In this document: positions 51,052 through 60,184 of the stretch, one piece after another
How the letters are laid out: the number at the start of each line of letters is the position of its first letter
Numbering within the stretch: position 1 is the stretch's first letter
Source: JAWHQP01 sp032586195
Lineage (GTDB): Bacteria > Pseudomonadota > Gammaproteobacteria > Enterobacterales > Pasteurellaceae
Length of the DNA stretch: 64,000 bases
Direction of reading: 5' to 3'
NCBI GenBank assembly: GCA_032586195.1
Contig: JAWHQP010000007.1
Location: 1-64,000 of the forward strand
Program-made: the position numbers and the translations under genes
Notes under the pieces: model-generated
Told to the model about the DNA's origin: nothing
Databases searched by the model: none
Seen by the model: only the letters and a program-made list of their open reading frames with translations

Positions 51052-52359
51052 TTATCTATTCACTTCCAGCGCCGCTTTAGGACGCAGCCGGTGAATAATA
51101 TATCCCAAACCTAACCCTATGATAAGAAAAGGAATCCATTCCATCGAATTCGCTTTGAAAGGCAGTAGTGCAACGCTATCCAGTCCCAATTTTTCGCCCA
51201 AAACGGAGATTACGGACACAAGACTGACGCACAGCAACGCACAACGCTGAGCAATCATCGGCACGTTCAGCCACTTGTCACCCAGCAGGACAATTAACAC
51301 GGTGATGGCAATCGGGTATAGAATGAGCAGGACGGGAACAGAGGTACTAATTACCGCATCTAAGCCGCGATTTGCCAGAATAAAACTAATAAACGAAAAC
51401 AACAGCACGTAGTTACGGTAGGAAATTCGACGGAATACCTGGCTGAAATACTGGCTAATCGCCGTAATCAAGCCGACCGCGGAGGTTAAACAGGCCAAGA
51501 TTACGATACAGGCAAGCACCGACTTTCCAAGCGGGCCAAACGCCTGTTCGGTCGCAACGTTCAAAATAAAGGTACCGATGTTCTGCCCTTTTAACTGAGC
51601 CAATACCGCCGTTTCGCCGGGCATTTTATTGCCAATCCAACCGATTGCCACATAAACAAAGGTCAGCAATAAGGCTGCGATCATTGCCGATTTAACCGTT
51701 TGATGGGTAAAGATTTTCCCATGCGATCCCTGCGCTTTGACCGCCGAGATCACAATGACCGAGAATGCCATGGCGGCCAGAATATCCATAGTGAAATATC
51801 CTTCAATAATCCCTTTGGCAAAAGCATTGCCCGTTACCGCCGCGCCACTGGCCTCCACATCGGCAAATAACCACAGGCTGCGGGCAATCAGGGCAAAAAT
51901 AAACAGTAGTAACACCGGCGTAAGAACAGCGCCGACACGCCCTACCATCTTAGACGGATTGAGCGATAACCACACCGCTACACAGAAATATACCGCACTG
52001 AACAGGAATAAAAAGAAGCCGTTCTGTTCCTCTAATAACGGTGAGATTGCCAGATCATAGGCGGTTGCCGCCGTACGAGGGATACCAAAGCCCGGTCCCA
52101 ACGCCAAATAAACAGAGACCAGAAAAACAACGGAAAAATGCGGACTGATTTTATCCAGCGCCTGTTTATAACCATTGGCAAAAAACGAACCTACGATAAT
52201 AGTAAGTAACGGCAATCCTACGCCCGTTAAAATAAACCCCATTATCGCCAACCAGAAATCCTGTCCCATTTCCAGGCCTAGCTTAGGCGGAAAAATTAAA
52301 TTTCCGGCACCAAAAAAGATAGCAAACAGCATAAAGCCGATAACAAACGTGTTTTTCAT
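51052..52359 (-). CDS. brnQ: Branched-chain amino acid:cation symporter (LIVCS family)
   Basis: 435 residues, 12 membrane segments. FFGAGNLIFPPKLG near the N-terminus and GFGIPRTAATAYD are signatures of BrnQ, which imports leucine, isoleucine and valine with sodium or protons. Single gene, divergent from gst; its upstream region is shared with the gst operators. Confidence 0.93.
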   Translation of the reverse strand: MKNTFVIGFMLFAIFFGAGNLIFPPKLGLEMGQDFWLAIMGFILTGVGLPLLTIIVGSFFANGYKQALDKISPHFSVVFLVSVYLALGPGFGIPRTAATAYDLAISPLLEEQNGFFLFLFSAVYFCVAVWLSLNPSKMVGRVGAVLTPVLLLFIFALIARSLWLFADVEASGAAVTGNAFAKGIIEGYFTMDILAAMAFSVIVISAVKAQGSHGKIFTHQTVKSAMIAALLLTFVYVAIGWIGNKMPGETAVLAQLKGQNIGTFILNVATEQAFGPLGKSVLACIVILACLTSAVGLITAISQYFSQVFRRISYRNYVLLFSFISFILANRGLDAVISTSVPVLLILYPIAITVLIVLLGDKWLNVPMIAQRCALLCVSLVSVISVLGEKLGLDSVALLPFKANSMEWIPFLIIGLGLGYIIHRLRPKAALEVNR

Positions 52360-52582
52360 CCTGAATCTCTTATCTAAAAGGTAAAAATGTCATGATAAAG
52401 TTAAAATATAGTAATAATCGCTATTTTATTACAAGTTGATTAGTTTACTATACCATTAACTTAATAAAAACCAGCATAAATTAAATTTTTATCTCCCCGT
52501 ATTAGATTTCACTTAATAAATTCTCTTTTACATTGAATAAACCTTTCTTTGCCGTTATTTTCCGTCCTATTTCGTGATATAT

Positions 52583-52594
52583 ATCGCATACGAT
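52583..52594. promoter_or_regulatory. Upstream palindromic operator of gst
   Basis: ATCGCATACGAT, one base off the perfect palindrome at 52643. It lies 18 bp upstream of the -35 box. Confidence 0.6.
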
Positions 52595-52611
52595 GTTTTT
52601 ACAGTTTGTTA

Positions 52612-52640
52612 TTGACAGCTCATATCAACACGCCTAGAAT
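52612..52640 (+). promoter_or_regulatory. Sigma-70 promoter of gst
   Basis: Consensus TTGACA (52612-52617), 17-base spacer, TAGAAT (52635-52640). The strength of the match, with palindromes on each side, points to a promoter that is repressed until induced. Confidence 0.8.
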
Positions 52641-52642
52641 AA

Positions 52643-52654
52643 ATCGCATGCGAT
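52643..52654. promoter_or_regulatory. Downstream palindromic operator of gst
   Basis: Perfect 12-bp palindrome ATCGCATGCGAT over the expected transcription start, 60 bp (centre to centre) from the copy at 52583. Repressor not identified; none is encoded next door. Confidence 0.65.
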
Positions 52655-52682
52655 ATAAATAACTACTTAAGAGGAAAATATC

Positions 52683-53318
52683 ATGATTAAACTACATCAC
52701 TTAGAACGCTCCCGTTCCATGCGAATTTTATGGTTATTGGAAGAAATCGGCGTGCCTTATGAATTAATCACCTATCAGCGAGATCCGCAAACCATGCGAG
52801 CCCCCGAAGCACTGAAAAAAACTCACCCGCTCGGTAAATCGCCGATTTTAGAAATAGACGGTGAAATTATTGTGGAATCAGGAGCCATGGTTGAACTGTT
52901 AATTAATAAATTCGCTCCTCAGCTTGCTCCGACGACGAACAGCACGGAATACGGTAAATATCTTCAATGGCTGCATTTTGCCGAAAGTACGGCGATGTTC
53001 CCGCTGATTTATCGTATGTTCGGCGCAAAATTAACCGAACAACCTAACATACTCGGCAAATTTGCCGACAGTGATATCAGCTGCGTATTCGGCTACATTG
53101 AACGGGAGATCGGTGACAAGCAATTTATCGTCGGTAACAAATTGACGGGTGCGGATTTTATGCTTACCTTCACCATAGAATTCTTACAAATGCTCGGTGC
53201 ATTAGATCAGTTCCCGAATATCAAACGTTACTACAATGGCTTTAACCGACTGGCAAGCTGGCAACGGGCGATGGAAATCGAACAACATTGCCGTACCAAA
53301 GGTTTTAGCTTTACTTAA
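52683..53318 (+). CDS. Glutathione S-transferase family protein
   Basis: 211 residues: N-terminal thioredoxin-like domain (RSMRILWLLEEIGVPYEL, GKSPILEIDG, ESGAMVELL, the latter holding the glutathione-binding Glu-Ser) and an all-helical C-terminal domain (GADFMLTF). Cytoplasmic conjugation or reduction of electrophiles is likely; substrate unknown. Single gene with an inducible-looking promoter. Start follows AGAGGAAA. Confidence 0.9.
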   Translation: MIKLHHLERSRSMRILWLLEEIGVPYELITYQRDPQTMRAPEALKKTHPLGKSPILEIDGEIIVESGAMVELLINKFAPQLAPTTNSTEYGKYLQWLHFAESTAMFPLIYRMFGAKLTEQPNILGKFADSDISCVFGYIEREIGDKQFIVGNKLTGADFMLTFTIEFLQMLGALDQFPNIKRYYNGFNRLASWQRAMEIEQHCRTKGFSFT

Positions 53319-53404
53319 GCTCAAACCGATGCGAATGTTGCATGACACAACTTCACACCATTTGGTTGAAAATATATCAGAGAATAAAATCATCCGTAAA
53401 CCAA

Positions 53405-53432
53405 AACACCCGCATAGAATTATACGGGTGTT
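53405..53432. terminator. Bidirectional terminator between gst and gpmA
   Basis: AACACCCG-ATA / TAT-CGGGTGTT hairpin between convergent genes, with A's before and a T-rich side after. Confidence 0.75.
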
Positions 53433-53455
53433 CTAATTAAACCATAAGGGTAAAA

Positions 53456-54139
53456 TTATAAATAACGTTTACCGATCACTTTCAAGTTGTCGTCTAAGGT
53501 ATAAACCAACGGCTGACCGGTAGGAATTTCCAAATCCATAATATCGGCATCGGAAATACCTTCGATATGTTTTGCCAGAGCACGCAATGAGTTACCGTGA
53601 GCGGCAACTAACACGCGTTTACCGGCTAAAATCGCCGGAGCGATTTGGTCTTCCCAGAACGGTAATACGCGTTCGAGAGTCACTTTTAAGTTTTCGCAAT
53701 CCGGTACCACATCTGCCGGCAGGTGAGCGTAACGACGGTCGTTGTGGGCGGAGTTAGGGTCTTTCGGATCCAACACCGGCGGCAACACGTCATAAGAACG
53801 CCGCCAAATATGCACCTGTTCATCACCGTGTTCTTTGGCTGCCTCGGCTTTATTCAAACCTTGCAAACCGCCGTAGTGACGTTCGTTCAAACGCCAGGTC
53901 TTGATTTGCGGCACCCATAACTGGTCGGATTCTTCCAATACCAAGTTACAGGTTTTGATGGCGCGGGTTAATACGGAAGTGAACGCGATATCGAATTCGA
54001 AGCCGGCTTCTTTTAATTTACGACCTGCCGCCTTAGCTTCTTCAACGCCTTTTTCGCTTAAATTAACGTCTCTCCAGCCGGTGAAAAGATTCAACGCATT
54101 CCATTCACTTAAACCGTGACGAATAAATACTAATTCCAT
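53456..54139 (-). CDS. gpmA: 2,3-bisphosphoglycerate-dependent phosphoglycerate mutase
   Basis: 227 residues. FIRHGLSEWN carries the phospho-His; LNERHYGGLQGLNK, RRSYDVLPP and AAHGNSLRAL complete the active site. It interconverts 3- and 2-phosphoglycerate in glycolysis. Single gene, divergent from envC. Start follows AGGAGA. Confidence 0.97.
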   Translation of the reverse strand: MELVFIRHGLSEWNALNLFTGWRDVNLSEKGVEEAKAAGRKLKEAGFEFDIAFTSVLTRAIKTCNLVLEESDQLWVPQIKTWRLNERHYGGLQGLNKAEAAKEHGDEQVHIWRRSYDVLPPVLDPKDPNSAHNDRRYAHLPADVVPDCENLKVTLERVLPFWEDQIAPAILAGKRVLVAAHGNSLRALAKHIEGISDADIMDLEIPTGQPLVYTLDDNLKVIGKRYL

Positions 54140-54293
54140 AAAAATCTCCTAGAGTTAGTGGACATAAAATTCTTCGCACTTTATAGCAAAAAATAGGTAG
54201 TTTTAAAAGCACAAGGGGAATGTTTTCTGATCTTTCGCAAAAATAATGCTATATTTAGCGACCGAATAAAATTTACCGAGGTAAAGAGAAATC

Positions 54294-55523
54294 ATGTCGC
54301 TGTTGAAGTTGTTAAAAAATGCCAAAAATCGCACCGCACTTTTCTGTTGCGGTGGCGGTTTAAGCGTATTTTTAGCGTTTTCCGTACAAGCAACGGATCT
54401 CTCGCAAATCCAGCAACAAATCAAACAGCAGGAACAAAAAATCGCCGCCCAGAAACGCGAGCAGGACAAACTGCAATCCACCCTGAAAACGCAGGAAACC
54501 CAAATGAGTTCGGTAATCGGCAATCTGCGCCAGACGGAAGCGGATTTAAAGGAAACCAAAAAACTCATCAGCGAAACCAACAGGCAAATCAAGCTGCTTG
54601 AGCAGCAGGAGAAAAAACAAAAGGACAAGCTTGCCAGGCAGCTTGACGAGATTTACCGTTCGGGCAATCCCTCTTCCGTAATTGAACACTTACTTGCCAA
54701 CGATGCCCGCCAGGCGGAACGCATGAAGGTGTATTATCGGCACATGAACCAAGCCCGCATGCAGGCGATTGAAGATATCCGCCAGACCCGTGTTCAGCTG
54801 GCGGAACAAAAAAACGTGCTGGCATCGCAACAGAAGGAACAGGAACAGCAGCTTTCCAGTCACAAGCAACAGCAACGCGATTTGCAGAAAGTGAAACAGG
54901 AACGCGAACAAACCCTTAACCAATTAAACAGAACCCTGCAGAAAGACCAAGGCAGACTGGAGTCGCTCAAAGCGAACGAAACCGCCTTGCGCAATGAAAT
55001 TCAGCGCGCCGCTCAAGCCGCCCGACAACAGGAACAACGTGAACGGGATGAGCTTGCGCAGAAAAAATCGGCGGAAGAAAAGAAAAACAACAAACCCTAT
55101 CAGCCTACCGTTCAGGAACAGCAGCTCATGCGCAGCAATGCCGGTCTGAAAGGACGCTATACAAAACCTGTGACGGGGCCGGTGGTGAACAGTTACGGTT
55201 CGACCCAAGTGGGCGAAGTGAAATGGAAGGGCGTGGTCTTTGGCGCTAAAGCGGGTTCGCCGGTGAAAGCTATTGCCGACGGTCGGGTAATTCTCGCCAA
55301 CTGGCTGCAAGGTTACGGTCTAGTCATCGTCATCGACCACGGCAAGGGCGATATGTCGCTCTATGGCTATAACCAAGCACTCTCGGTGAAAAACGGCAGC
55401 CTGGTGCGGGCCGGACAAAAAATTGCCGAAGTGGGCAGCAGCGGCGGACAGGGTAAAACGGGACTTTATTTTGAAATCCGCCGTCAGGGCAATGCAGTGA
55501 ATCCGATGAGTTGGTTGAAATGA
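54294..55523 (+). CDS. envC: Murein hydrolase activator EnvC
   Basis: 409 residues. Signal peptide (to about residue 34, VQA-TD), a long Gln/Lys/Glu-rich coiled coil (about 36-265) and a C-terminal LytM/M23 domain (about 295-409). The LytM domain lacks zinc ligands: GVVFGAKAG and LYFEIRR stand where active enzymes have His. That is the known state of EnvC, which activates AmiA/AmiB amidases at the septum through FtsEX. It overlaps yibQ by the ATGA arrangement. A USS lies in the signal peptide region. Confidence 0.93.
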   Translation: MSLLKLLKNAKNRTALFCCGGGLSVFLAFSVQATDLSQIQQQIKQQEQKIAAQKREQDKLQSTLKTQETQMSSVIGNLRQTEADLKETKKLISETNRQIKLLEQQEKKQKDKLARQLDEIYRSGNPSSVIEHLLANDARQAERMKVYYRHMNQARMQAIEDIRQTRVQLAEQKNVLASQQKEQEQQLSSHKQQQRDLQKVKQEREQTLNQLNRTLQKDQGRLESLKANETALRNEIQRAAQAARQQEQRERDELAQKKSAEEKKNNKPYQPTVQEQQLMRSNAGLKGRYTKPVTGPVVNSYGSTQVGEVKWKGVVFGAKAGSPVKAIADGRVILANWLQGYGLVIVIDHGKGDMSLYGYNQALSVKNGSLVRAGQKIAEVGSSGGQGKTGLYFEIRRQGNAVNPMSWLK

Positions 55524-56401
55524 TGATGTTGAATACAATAAAAAGCGCGGTGTCAAGATTCGGAGTTTGGCAAAAAACTCGTTTTTTTAACACCGCACTT
55601 ATCGCCCTGTTAACCAGTGGCAATCTGTATGCGCAGGTAGGAAAACTGGCGATTGTGATCGATGATGTGGGCTATCACCAGAAGGAAGATGCCGCCGTGC
55701 TTGCCATGCCGAAAGAAATTTCGCTGGCAATCATTCCTTCCGCCCCATACGCCAGACAGCGTAATCAACAGGCGAAAATCGGCGGTCATGATGTGTTGAT
55801 CCACATGCCGATGCAGCCCCTTAACAATATGAGAATCGAAGAAGGTGGCCTGTTGCTGGGCATGTCGGCGCAGCAGGTGGCGCAACGGGTGGCAACGGCG
55901 AAAAATATCGTTTCCAATGCTATCGGTATGAACAACCACATGGGCAGCGCCGCCACTTCGGACCCCGTTCTGATGAATTATTTGATGTCCGAGCTGGCAA
56001 AATACCATTTATTCTTTCTGGACAGCCGTACCGTCGGCCACTCGGTAGCGGGCAAAATCGCGCGGGAACAAGGCGTGCAATCCCTGGATCGTCATATTTT
56101 TCTCGACGATAGCGATGTGCCGGCCGATATTCAACGTCAATACCAACGAGCCATTCAATACGCGCGCAAACACGGCACCGCGATTGTGATTGGTCATCCG
56201 CGGAAAAATACCGTCGCCGTGTTACAGGCGGGCCTGCGTAATCTGCCCGAGGATATTCAACTGGTCAGTATGGGCAGCCTGTGGCGGAACGAAAAAGTGG
56301 TGCCGGCGAAACCGTTTATCCTGATTTTCGGCGAACAGCCCGCGCCTACTTCCATCGCGCCTTTTACATCAGTGCCGTTATTGCGCGGTGTGCCTCATTA
56401 A
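55520..56401 (+). CDS. yibQ: Divergent polysaccharide deacetylase family protein (YibQ)
   Basis: 293 residues with an N-terminal signal sequence, then the NodB-like fold: AIVIDDVGYHQ, LIHMPMQP, GMNNHMGS, FFLDSRT and IGHPRKNTV. The family is linked to envC and cell-envelope maintenance; its enzymatic activity is unproven. The frame starts with TTG 9 bases earlier, but ATG 55520 overlapping the envC stop is the simpler start. A degenerate inverted USS pair (55541-55600) encodes part of the leader region. Confidence 0.88.
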   Translation: MMMLNTIKSAVSRFGVWQKTRFFNTALIALLTSGNLYAQVGKLAIVIDDVGYHQKEDAAVLAMPKEISLAIIPSAPYARQRNQQAKIGGHDVLIHMPMQPLNNMRIEEGGLLLGMSAQQVAQRVATAKNIVSNAIGMNNHMGSAATSDPVLMNYLMSELAKYHLFFLDSRTVGHSVAGKIAREQGVQSLDRHIFLDDSDVPADIQRQYQRAIQYARKHGTAIVIGHPRKNTVAVLQAGLRNLPEDIQLVSMGSLWRNEKVVPAKPFILIFGEQPAPTSIAPFTSVPLLRGVPH

Positions 56402-56425
56402 GCAACGCAATGAAAACATTAACTT

Positions 56426-56447
56426 TTATGTGACCGTTCTCAAGAAA
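56426..56447. promoter_or_regulatory. Candidate CRP site upstream of udp
   Basis: TGTGA-CCGTTC-TCAAG, good left half and weak right half, about 90 bp before the udp start and about 40 bp before a TATAGT -10-like box (56485-56490). udp is CRP-controlled in enterobacteria, which supports the guess. Confidence 0.4.
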
Positions 56448-56537
56448 ACTGCAAAACTCTTTCGCATCACACCGCAGTTTAGATTATAGTATGGGACAAA
56501 ATCACTTTTCGAAAAAAATCTGCTGCAAGGAGGAAAT

Positions 56538-57296
56538 ATGTCAGAGGTTTTTCATCTGGGTTTAACAAAAAACATGCTTAAAGGCGCGACAGTCGCGATC
56601 ATTCCGGGTGATCCGGCTCGCAGCGAGCGGATCGCACAAAAAATGGAAACGCCGGAATTTTTAGCTTCAAAGCGTGAGTTCACCTCCTGGCTAGGCTATT
56701 TGGACGGCAAGCCGGTGGTGGTGTGTTCAACCGGTATCGGCGGCCCTTCCGTTTCAATCTGCGTGGAAGAATTGGCGCAATTAGGAGTGCGGACATTTCT
56801 GCGCGTCGGCACCACAGGGGCGATTCAACCCCATATTCACGCGGGCGATTTGTTAGTCACGACGGGAGCGGTCCGGTTAGACGGTGCAAGTCAGCACTTC
56901 GCCCCGCTGGAATACCCCGCCGTGGCAAATTTTGAGTGTACCAACGCACTGTATGCCGAAGCCGTGAAATCCGGCATTCCCACTTATGTGGGAATTACCG
57001 CTTCCTCGGATACTTTCTACCCGGGTCAGGAACGTTATGATACCTACAGCGGTTTTGTTTATTCGCGTTTCAAAGGTTCATTGAAACAATGGAAAGAATT
57101 AAATGTAATGAACTATGAAATGGAATCCGCCACCTTGTTTACCATGTGTTCGGCACTGGGATTGCGGGCAGGCATGATAGCCGGTGTGATTGTTAACCGT
57201 TATCAGCAGGAAATCCCGAATGAGTCCTCTCTTAAACAGATTGAAGCGACGGCAATTTCCGTCGTGGTGGAAGCGGCCAGACGGCTGCTCGGGTAA
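56538..57296 (+). CDS. udp: Uridine phosphorylase
   Basis: 252 residues. GDPARSERIA (phosphate), STGIGGPSVSICVEEL, RVGTTGAIQ and NYEMESATLFTM (ribose-binding Glu-Met-Glu) identify Udp of the NP-I family. It splits uridine with phosphate to uracil and ribose 1-phosphate. Single gene with its own promoter and a hairpin after it. Start follows AAGGAGG. Confidence 0.96.
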   Translation: MSEVFHLGLTKNMLKGATVAIIPGDPARSERIAQKMETPEFLASKREFTSWLGYLDGKPVVVCSTGIGGPSVSICVEELAQLGVRTFLRVGTTGAIQPHIHAGDLLVTTGAVRLDGASQHFAPLEYPAVANFECTNALYAEAVKSGIPTYVGITASSDTFYPGQERYDTYSGFVYSRFKGSLKQWKELNVMNYEMESATLFTMCSALGLRAGMIAGVIVNRYQQEIPNESSLKQIEATAISVVVEAARRLLG

Positions 57297-57315
57297 TAAG
57301 CCTTAATTTTATCTC

Positions 57316-57352
57316 ACGGTCTGTCGCCGACGGCAGGCTTTTTGCTTTTATT
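57316..57352 (+). terminator. Terminator after udp
   Basis: CTGTCG-ccga-CGGCAG stem followed by GCTTTTTGCTTTT. Confidence 0.65.
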
Positions 57353-57372
57353 TTTACTTTTCAGGAGGATTT

Positions 57373-57879
57373 ATGGCGGATCCGGATATTAAATCTCCGA
57401 TGGATTTTTACGACTATCTCACCGTGTGCATTTACCGCAGCGGCTTTGTACTCAGTGCCGTTTTCACCGCATTATTGCCTTACCAACCGCAAATTGCGCA
57501 GCCCGGCTTATTGGTAGCCGCCGCTTGCTGTGCCTCCAGCTTGCATATCTATGTGAAAAACTTTCGTTTAATTTTGCAGTTTGCAACCTGGATCGCCCTG
57601 CTGTGCCAGATTTTTAACCAGCCCGAGCTCGCCCTCGGCGGAGCGCTGCTTACTCTCGGCGGGCTTTGCTTTAAAGAGTATTTTTGTTTCCGCATTTTCG
57701 GGTTAAACTTCCAACCCTTGCTGGTCGCCGTCATCTGGATAGCGTTTGCCTGCGGCTTTTCACTGGTATTACAACTGGTCAGCGCGCTAAGTGCGGTGCT
57801 GTTTTTGTTAGTTTCAATCCAGAAATGGCGAATGCCGCTGCACTTCGATATCGGGGATAAGAGAAAATATCAGGTATGA
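57373..57879 (+). CDS. Conserved integral membrane protein (DUF2301-like)
   Basis: 168 residues with about five membrane helices (first near 20-40) and a short basic tail RKYQV. I recognise the general pattern of small gammaproteobacterial DUF2301-type membrane proteins, but only tentatively; no function is known. It lies 76 bp after udp with its own AGGAGG site and ends at a convergent hairpin. A USS (57789) lies inside the last membrane segment. Confidence 0.65.
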   Translation: MADPDIKSPMDFYDYLTVCIYRSGFVLSAVFTALLPYQPQIAQPGLLVAAACCASSLHIYVKNFRLILQFATWIALLCQIFNQPELALGGALLTLGGLCFKEYFCFRIFGLNFQPLLVAVIWIAFACGFSLVLQLVSALSAVLFLLVSIQKWRMPLHFDIGDKRKYQV

Positions 57880-57887
57880 TTGTGAGC

Positions 57888-57915
57888 CGTATCCACCCCG
57901 AAAGGGGCGGATACG
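57888..57915. terminator. Bidirectional hairpin with GAAA tetraloop
   Basis: CGTATCC-aCCCC-GAAA-GGGGc-GGATACG between convergent genes: a near-perfect 12-bp stem closed by a GNRA loop. No T-run. Confidence 0.6.
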
Positions 57916-57927
57916 CGGTAGCGAGAA

Positions 57928-58446
57928 TTACATTTCTTTCTGATGCCCCTGCTCCAAATGCACCACATCGACCAAATCGTCGGTACTCACTTGGAACGCC
58001 TGGCCGAAGCCTTTGACGAATAAGCCTCGTTCGGGTTTAAAGCTAAACAGTTTGAAGTCCTCCAAACCGGCCAATTCATCAATCAAATCTCCGTGGCGGG
58101 CTTTCAACGCCGCAAGACTTTGCCGCCATTCGTCGCTATGGCGTTCGACAACTCGAGCCGCCCCGTCAAAGGTCAGCCGATGGCGGGCAAAAATCTGACG
58201 GCTTTTACTTTCGTCTTCAATAATCATCAGCGACACCTTCGGGCATTCCAGCAAATTGCGGGCATGGCGGGCGATAGTGGAAATCAGCACCTGATACTCG
58301 CCGTTGTTAATCACAAAAGGAGCATAGCTCACGTTCGGGTTCCCTTCTTTGTCGAGCGTGGCCAGCATAATGGTTCTTGCCTGAGCTTTTAACGCCTGAA
58401 TCTGCGGCCCAAGACGGGCCTGTAAAACATCTTGTTTATGAGTCAT
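57928..58446 (-). CDS. hutZ: HugZ/HutZ-family heme utilisation protein (split-barrel fold)
   Basis: 172 residues of the pyridoxamine-phosphate-oxidase-like split barrel: TIMLATLDKEGNPNVSYAPFV, ISTIARHARNL and LTFDGAARVVER are typical of HutZ/HugZ heme-degrading proteins, with a C-terminal GFGQAFQV and His near the end (VVHLEQGHQ). It probably releases iron from heme in the cytoplasm. A flavin-type oxidoreductase of the same fold is the alternative. Start follows AAGGAAC. Confidence 0.83.
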   Translation of the reverse strand: MTHKQDVLQARLGPQIQALKAQARTIMLATLDKEGNPNVSYAPFVINNGEYQVLISTIARHARNLLECPKVSLMIIEDESKSRQIFARHRLTFDGAARVVERHSDEWRQSLAALKARHGDLIDELAGLEDFKLFSFKPERGLFVKGFGQAFQVSTDDLVDVVHLEQGHQKEM

Positions 58447-58636
58447 GATTAAAGTTCCTTTTTACAAAAAATTAACATTATAGATATTCGTGGTAACTTT
58501 ACAAGCCGCCGCATGAGATAAAACGCAAATTTATGTTCAGCTTTTCAAGGTGCGGTGTTATTTTAATCAATTTTTAGCATTCATTTACGCCTCAATTCTT
58601 GCTAAAATCGCCGCCTGTTTTGAGGAATTAAAAAAT

Positions 58637-59989
58637 ATGTGGAAAACCGGTATCTTACTCGGCTGGACAATGTTGCTCAGTGCATGCAGTCTGGTGACCT
58701 ATCAACCCGTGGAAACCATCACGCAAATCAATACCAATCAGGGTTATCGTTTAAAAAATCAGTTAATAAACGGGCAAAATGACGGCAATTTAATCATTTT
58801 AATGTTTTCCGGCGGCGGCAGCCGGGCAGCGAGTCTGGGTTACGGCGTGCTGGAGCAATTCAATCAGGCTTACATTCGTCCGACGGCTAAAGGCGGCACG
58901 CTGCTGGAAAATATTGACTTGGTATATGGCGTGTCGGGCGGTTCGGTATTGGCGGGTTATTTTTCTTTATACGGTCGGGAAACGATTCCAAAATTTGAAA
59001 ATAACTTTCTGAAGAAAAACTTTCAAAGCGAAGTGATCGGACAGATATTTTCTGTGTCAAACCTGCCGCGGTTGAGTTCACCGCAGTTCGGTCGCGGCGA
59101 TTTATTGCAGGAACAACTGGATCTAAGCCTGTACAAAGGAGCGACTTTCGGCGATTTAACCTTCCGGCGCAAAGGCCCGTTTGCAGTCATCAGCGCGACA
59201 GATATGTCCACCGGCACAAAAATTTCCTTTACTCAGGAAACCTTTGACGCACTTTGTTTGAACCTCGCCGATCTGAAAATTTCCCGCGCGGTGGCGGCAT
59301 CAAGCTCGGTGCCACTGGTGTTCGCGCCCATCACTCTGAATAATAACAGCGGTAACTGCCATTATCAGATTCCGATTGAAATCCGGACCAATATGGTTGA
59401 GGCTACGGGCGCGAGAGCAAAGAATATTGAAGAAGTCGCAAACCTGATGTCATCTTACCAGAACAGACAGGAACGCCCCTATCTGCATTTAGTGGACGGC
59501 GGATTAACGGATAATCTGGGGCTGAGCAATTTATTGGACGTAAAAGACGCGGTGGGTGAGGATCAAATGCGTACCCGCCTGCGTCAAACGAAATTAAAAC
59601 GTATCATCGTGATCAATGTGAACGCTCAAAATGAAGTCACCGATGAAATTGACAAAACCGCCGACGTACCGGGTATGAGCGCGGTAATCAATACCATTGT
59701 GAATGTGCCGATCGATCGCAACACGCAAACCACGCTACGGAATTTCCGGACCTTTGCGGATATGTGGAACAAGGAAATGAAGAAACAAAAAGCGGCGGAT
59801 CGCATCAACATGTATTTTGTCAGTCTCAGTCTGAAAGATTTGCCCGAATCGAAGCTGAAAAAAGACGTGCTGAATATCAGTACCTCCTTTTATTTGCCGG
59901 ACTCGGATGTGAATAAATTAAAACTGGCCGCGCAAATTTTGCTGCAAAACTCACAAGAATATCAGCAGGTTCTGCATGAACTGCAATAG
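58637..59989 (+). CDS. Patatin-like phospholipase, predicted lipoprotein
   Basis: 450 residues. A lipoprotein signal (MLLSACS lipobox near residue 17) leads to a patatin domain: GGGSRAAS oxyanion loop, nucleophile elbow GVSGGS and catalytic Asp in VDGGLTDN. It would be a membrane-attached lipid acyl hydrolase. The frame can start at 58550, but the ATG at 58637 with GAGGA gives a clean lipoprotein signal. Single gene, followed by a USS pair. Confidence 0.87.
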   Translation: MWKTGILLGWTMLLSACSLVTYQPVETITQINTNQGYRLKNQLINGQNDGNLIILMFSGGGSRAASLGYGVLEQFNQAYIRPTAKGGTLLENIDLVYGVSGGSVLAGYFSLYGRETIPKFENNFLKKNFQSEVIGQIFSVSNLPRLSSPQFGRGDLLQEQLDLSLYKGATFGDLTFRRKGPFAVISATDMSTGTKISFTQETFDALCLNLADLKISRAVAASSSVPLVFAPITLNNNSGNCHYQIPIEIRTNMVEATGARAKNIEEVANLMSSYQNRQERPYLHLVDGGLTDNLGLSNLLDVKDAVGEDQMRTRLRQTKLKRIIVINVNAQNEVTDEIDKTADVPGMSAVINTIVNVPIDRNTQTTLRNFRTFADMWNKEMKKQKAADRINMYFVSLSLKDLPESKLKKDVLNISTSFYLPDSDVNKLKLAAQILLQNSQEYQQVLHELQ

Positions 59990-59992
59990 ACG

Positions 59993-60054
59993 GTAAAGCG
60001 CGGTGCTGACAAACGCTTTTTGCAAAAACTCGCGCGTATCACACCGCACTTTAC
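59993..60054. terminator. USS-dyad terminator after the patatin gene
   Basis: GTAAAGCGCGGTG and CACCGCACTTTAC arms (one C:A mismatch) around an inner GC-rich hairpin. One arm is a canonical USS, the other the AAGCGCGGT variant. Confidence 0.7.
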
Positions 60055-60184
60055 AGAAAAGTTCCATTTAATTTTCAGACTGTTACATATTATCTGAATT
60101 GTTTCAGTTTGATCTTAAGGCATTGACGAAACCATTCAGCCGATTAAAATACCTTCACCCAATTGAGATAAATTCGAGGTGAAT

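Larger units (their letters stand above)
52360..52682. other. Divergent promoter region brnQ / gst
   Basis: 323 bp, very AT-rich in its first 180 bases, with no ORF. Its right third contains a clear sigma-70 promoter and two matching palindromes described separately. No clear brnQ promoter or leucine-type regulatory motif was recognised. Confidence 0.6.

Noticed and set aside
54203..54628. Cys/Ser-rich minus-strand ORF opposite envC
   Set aside because: An artefact of the Gln/Lys coiled-coil codons of envC read backwards.
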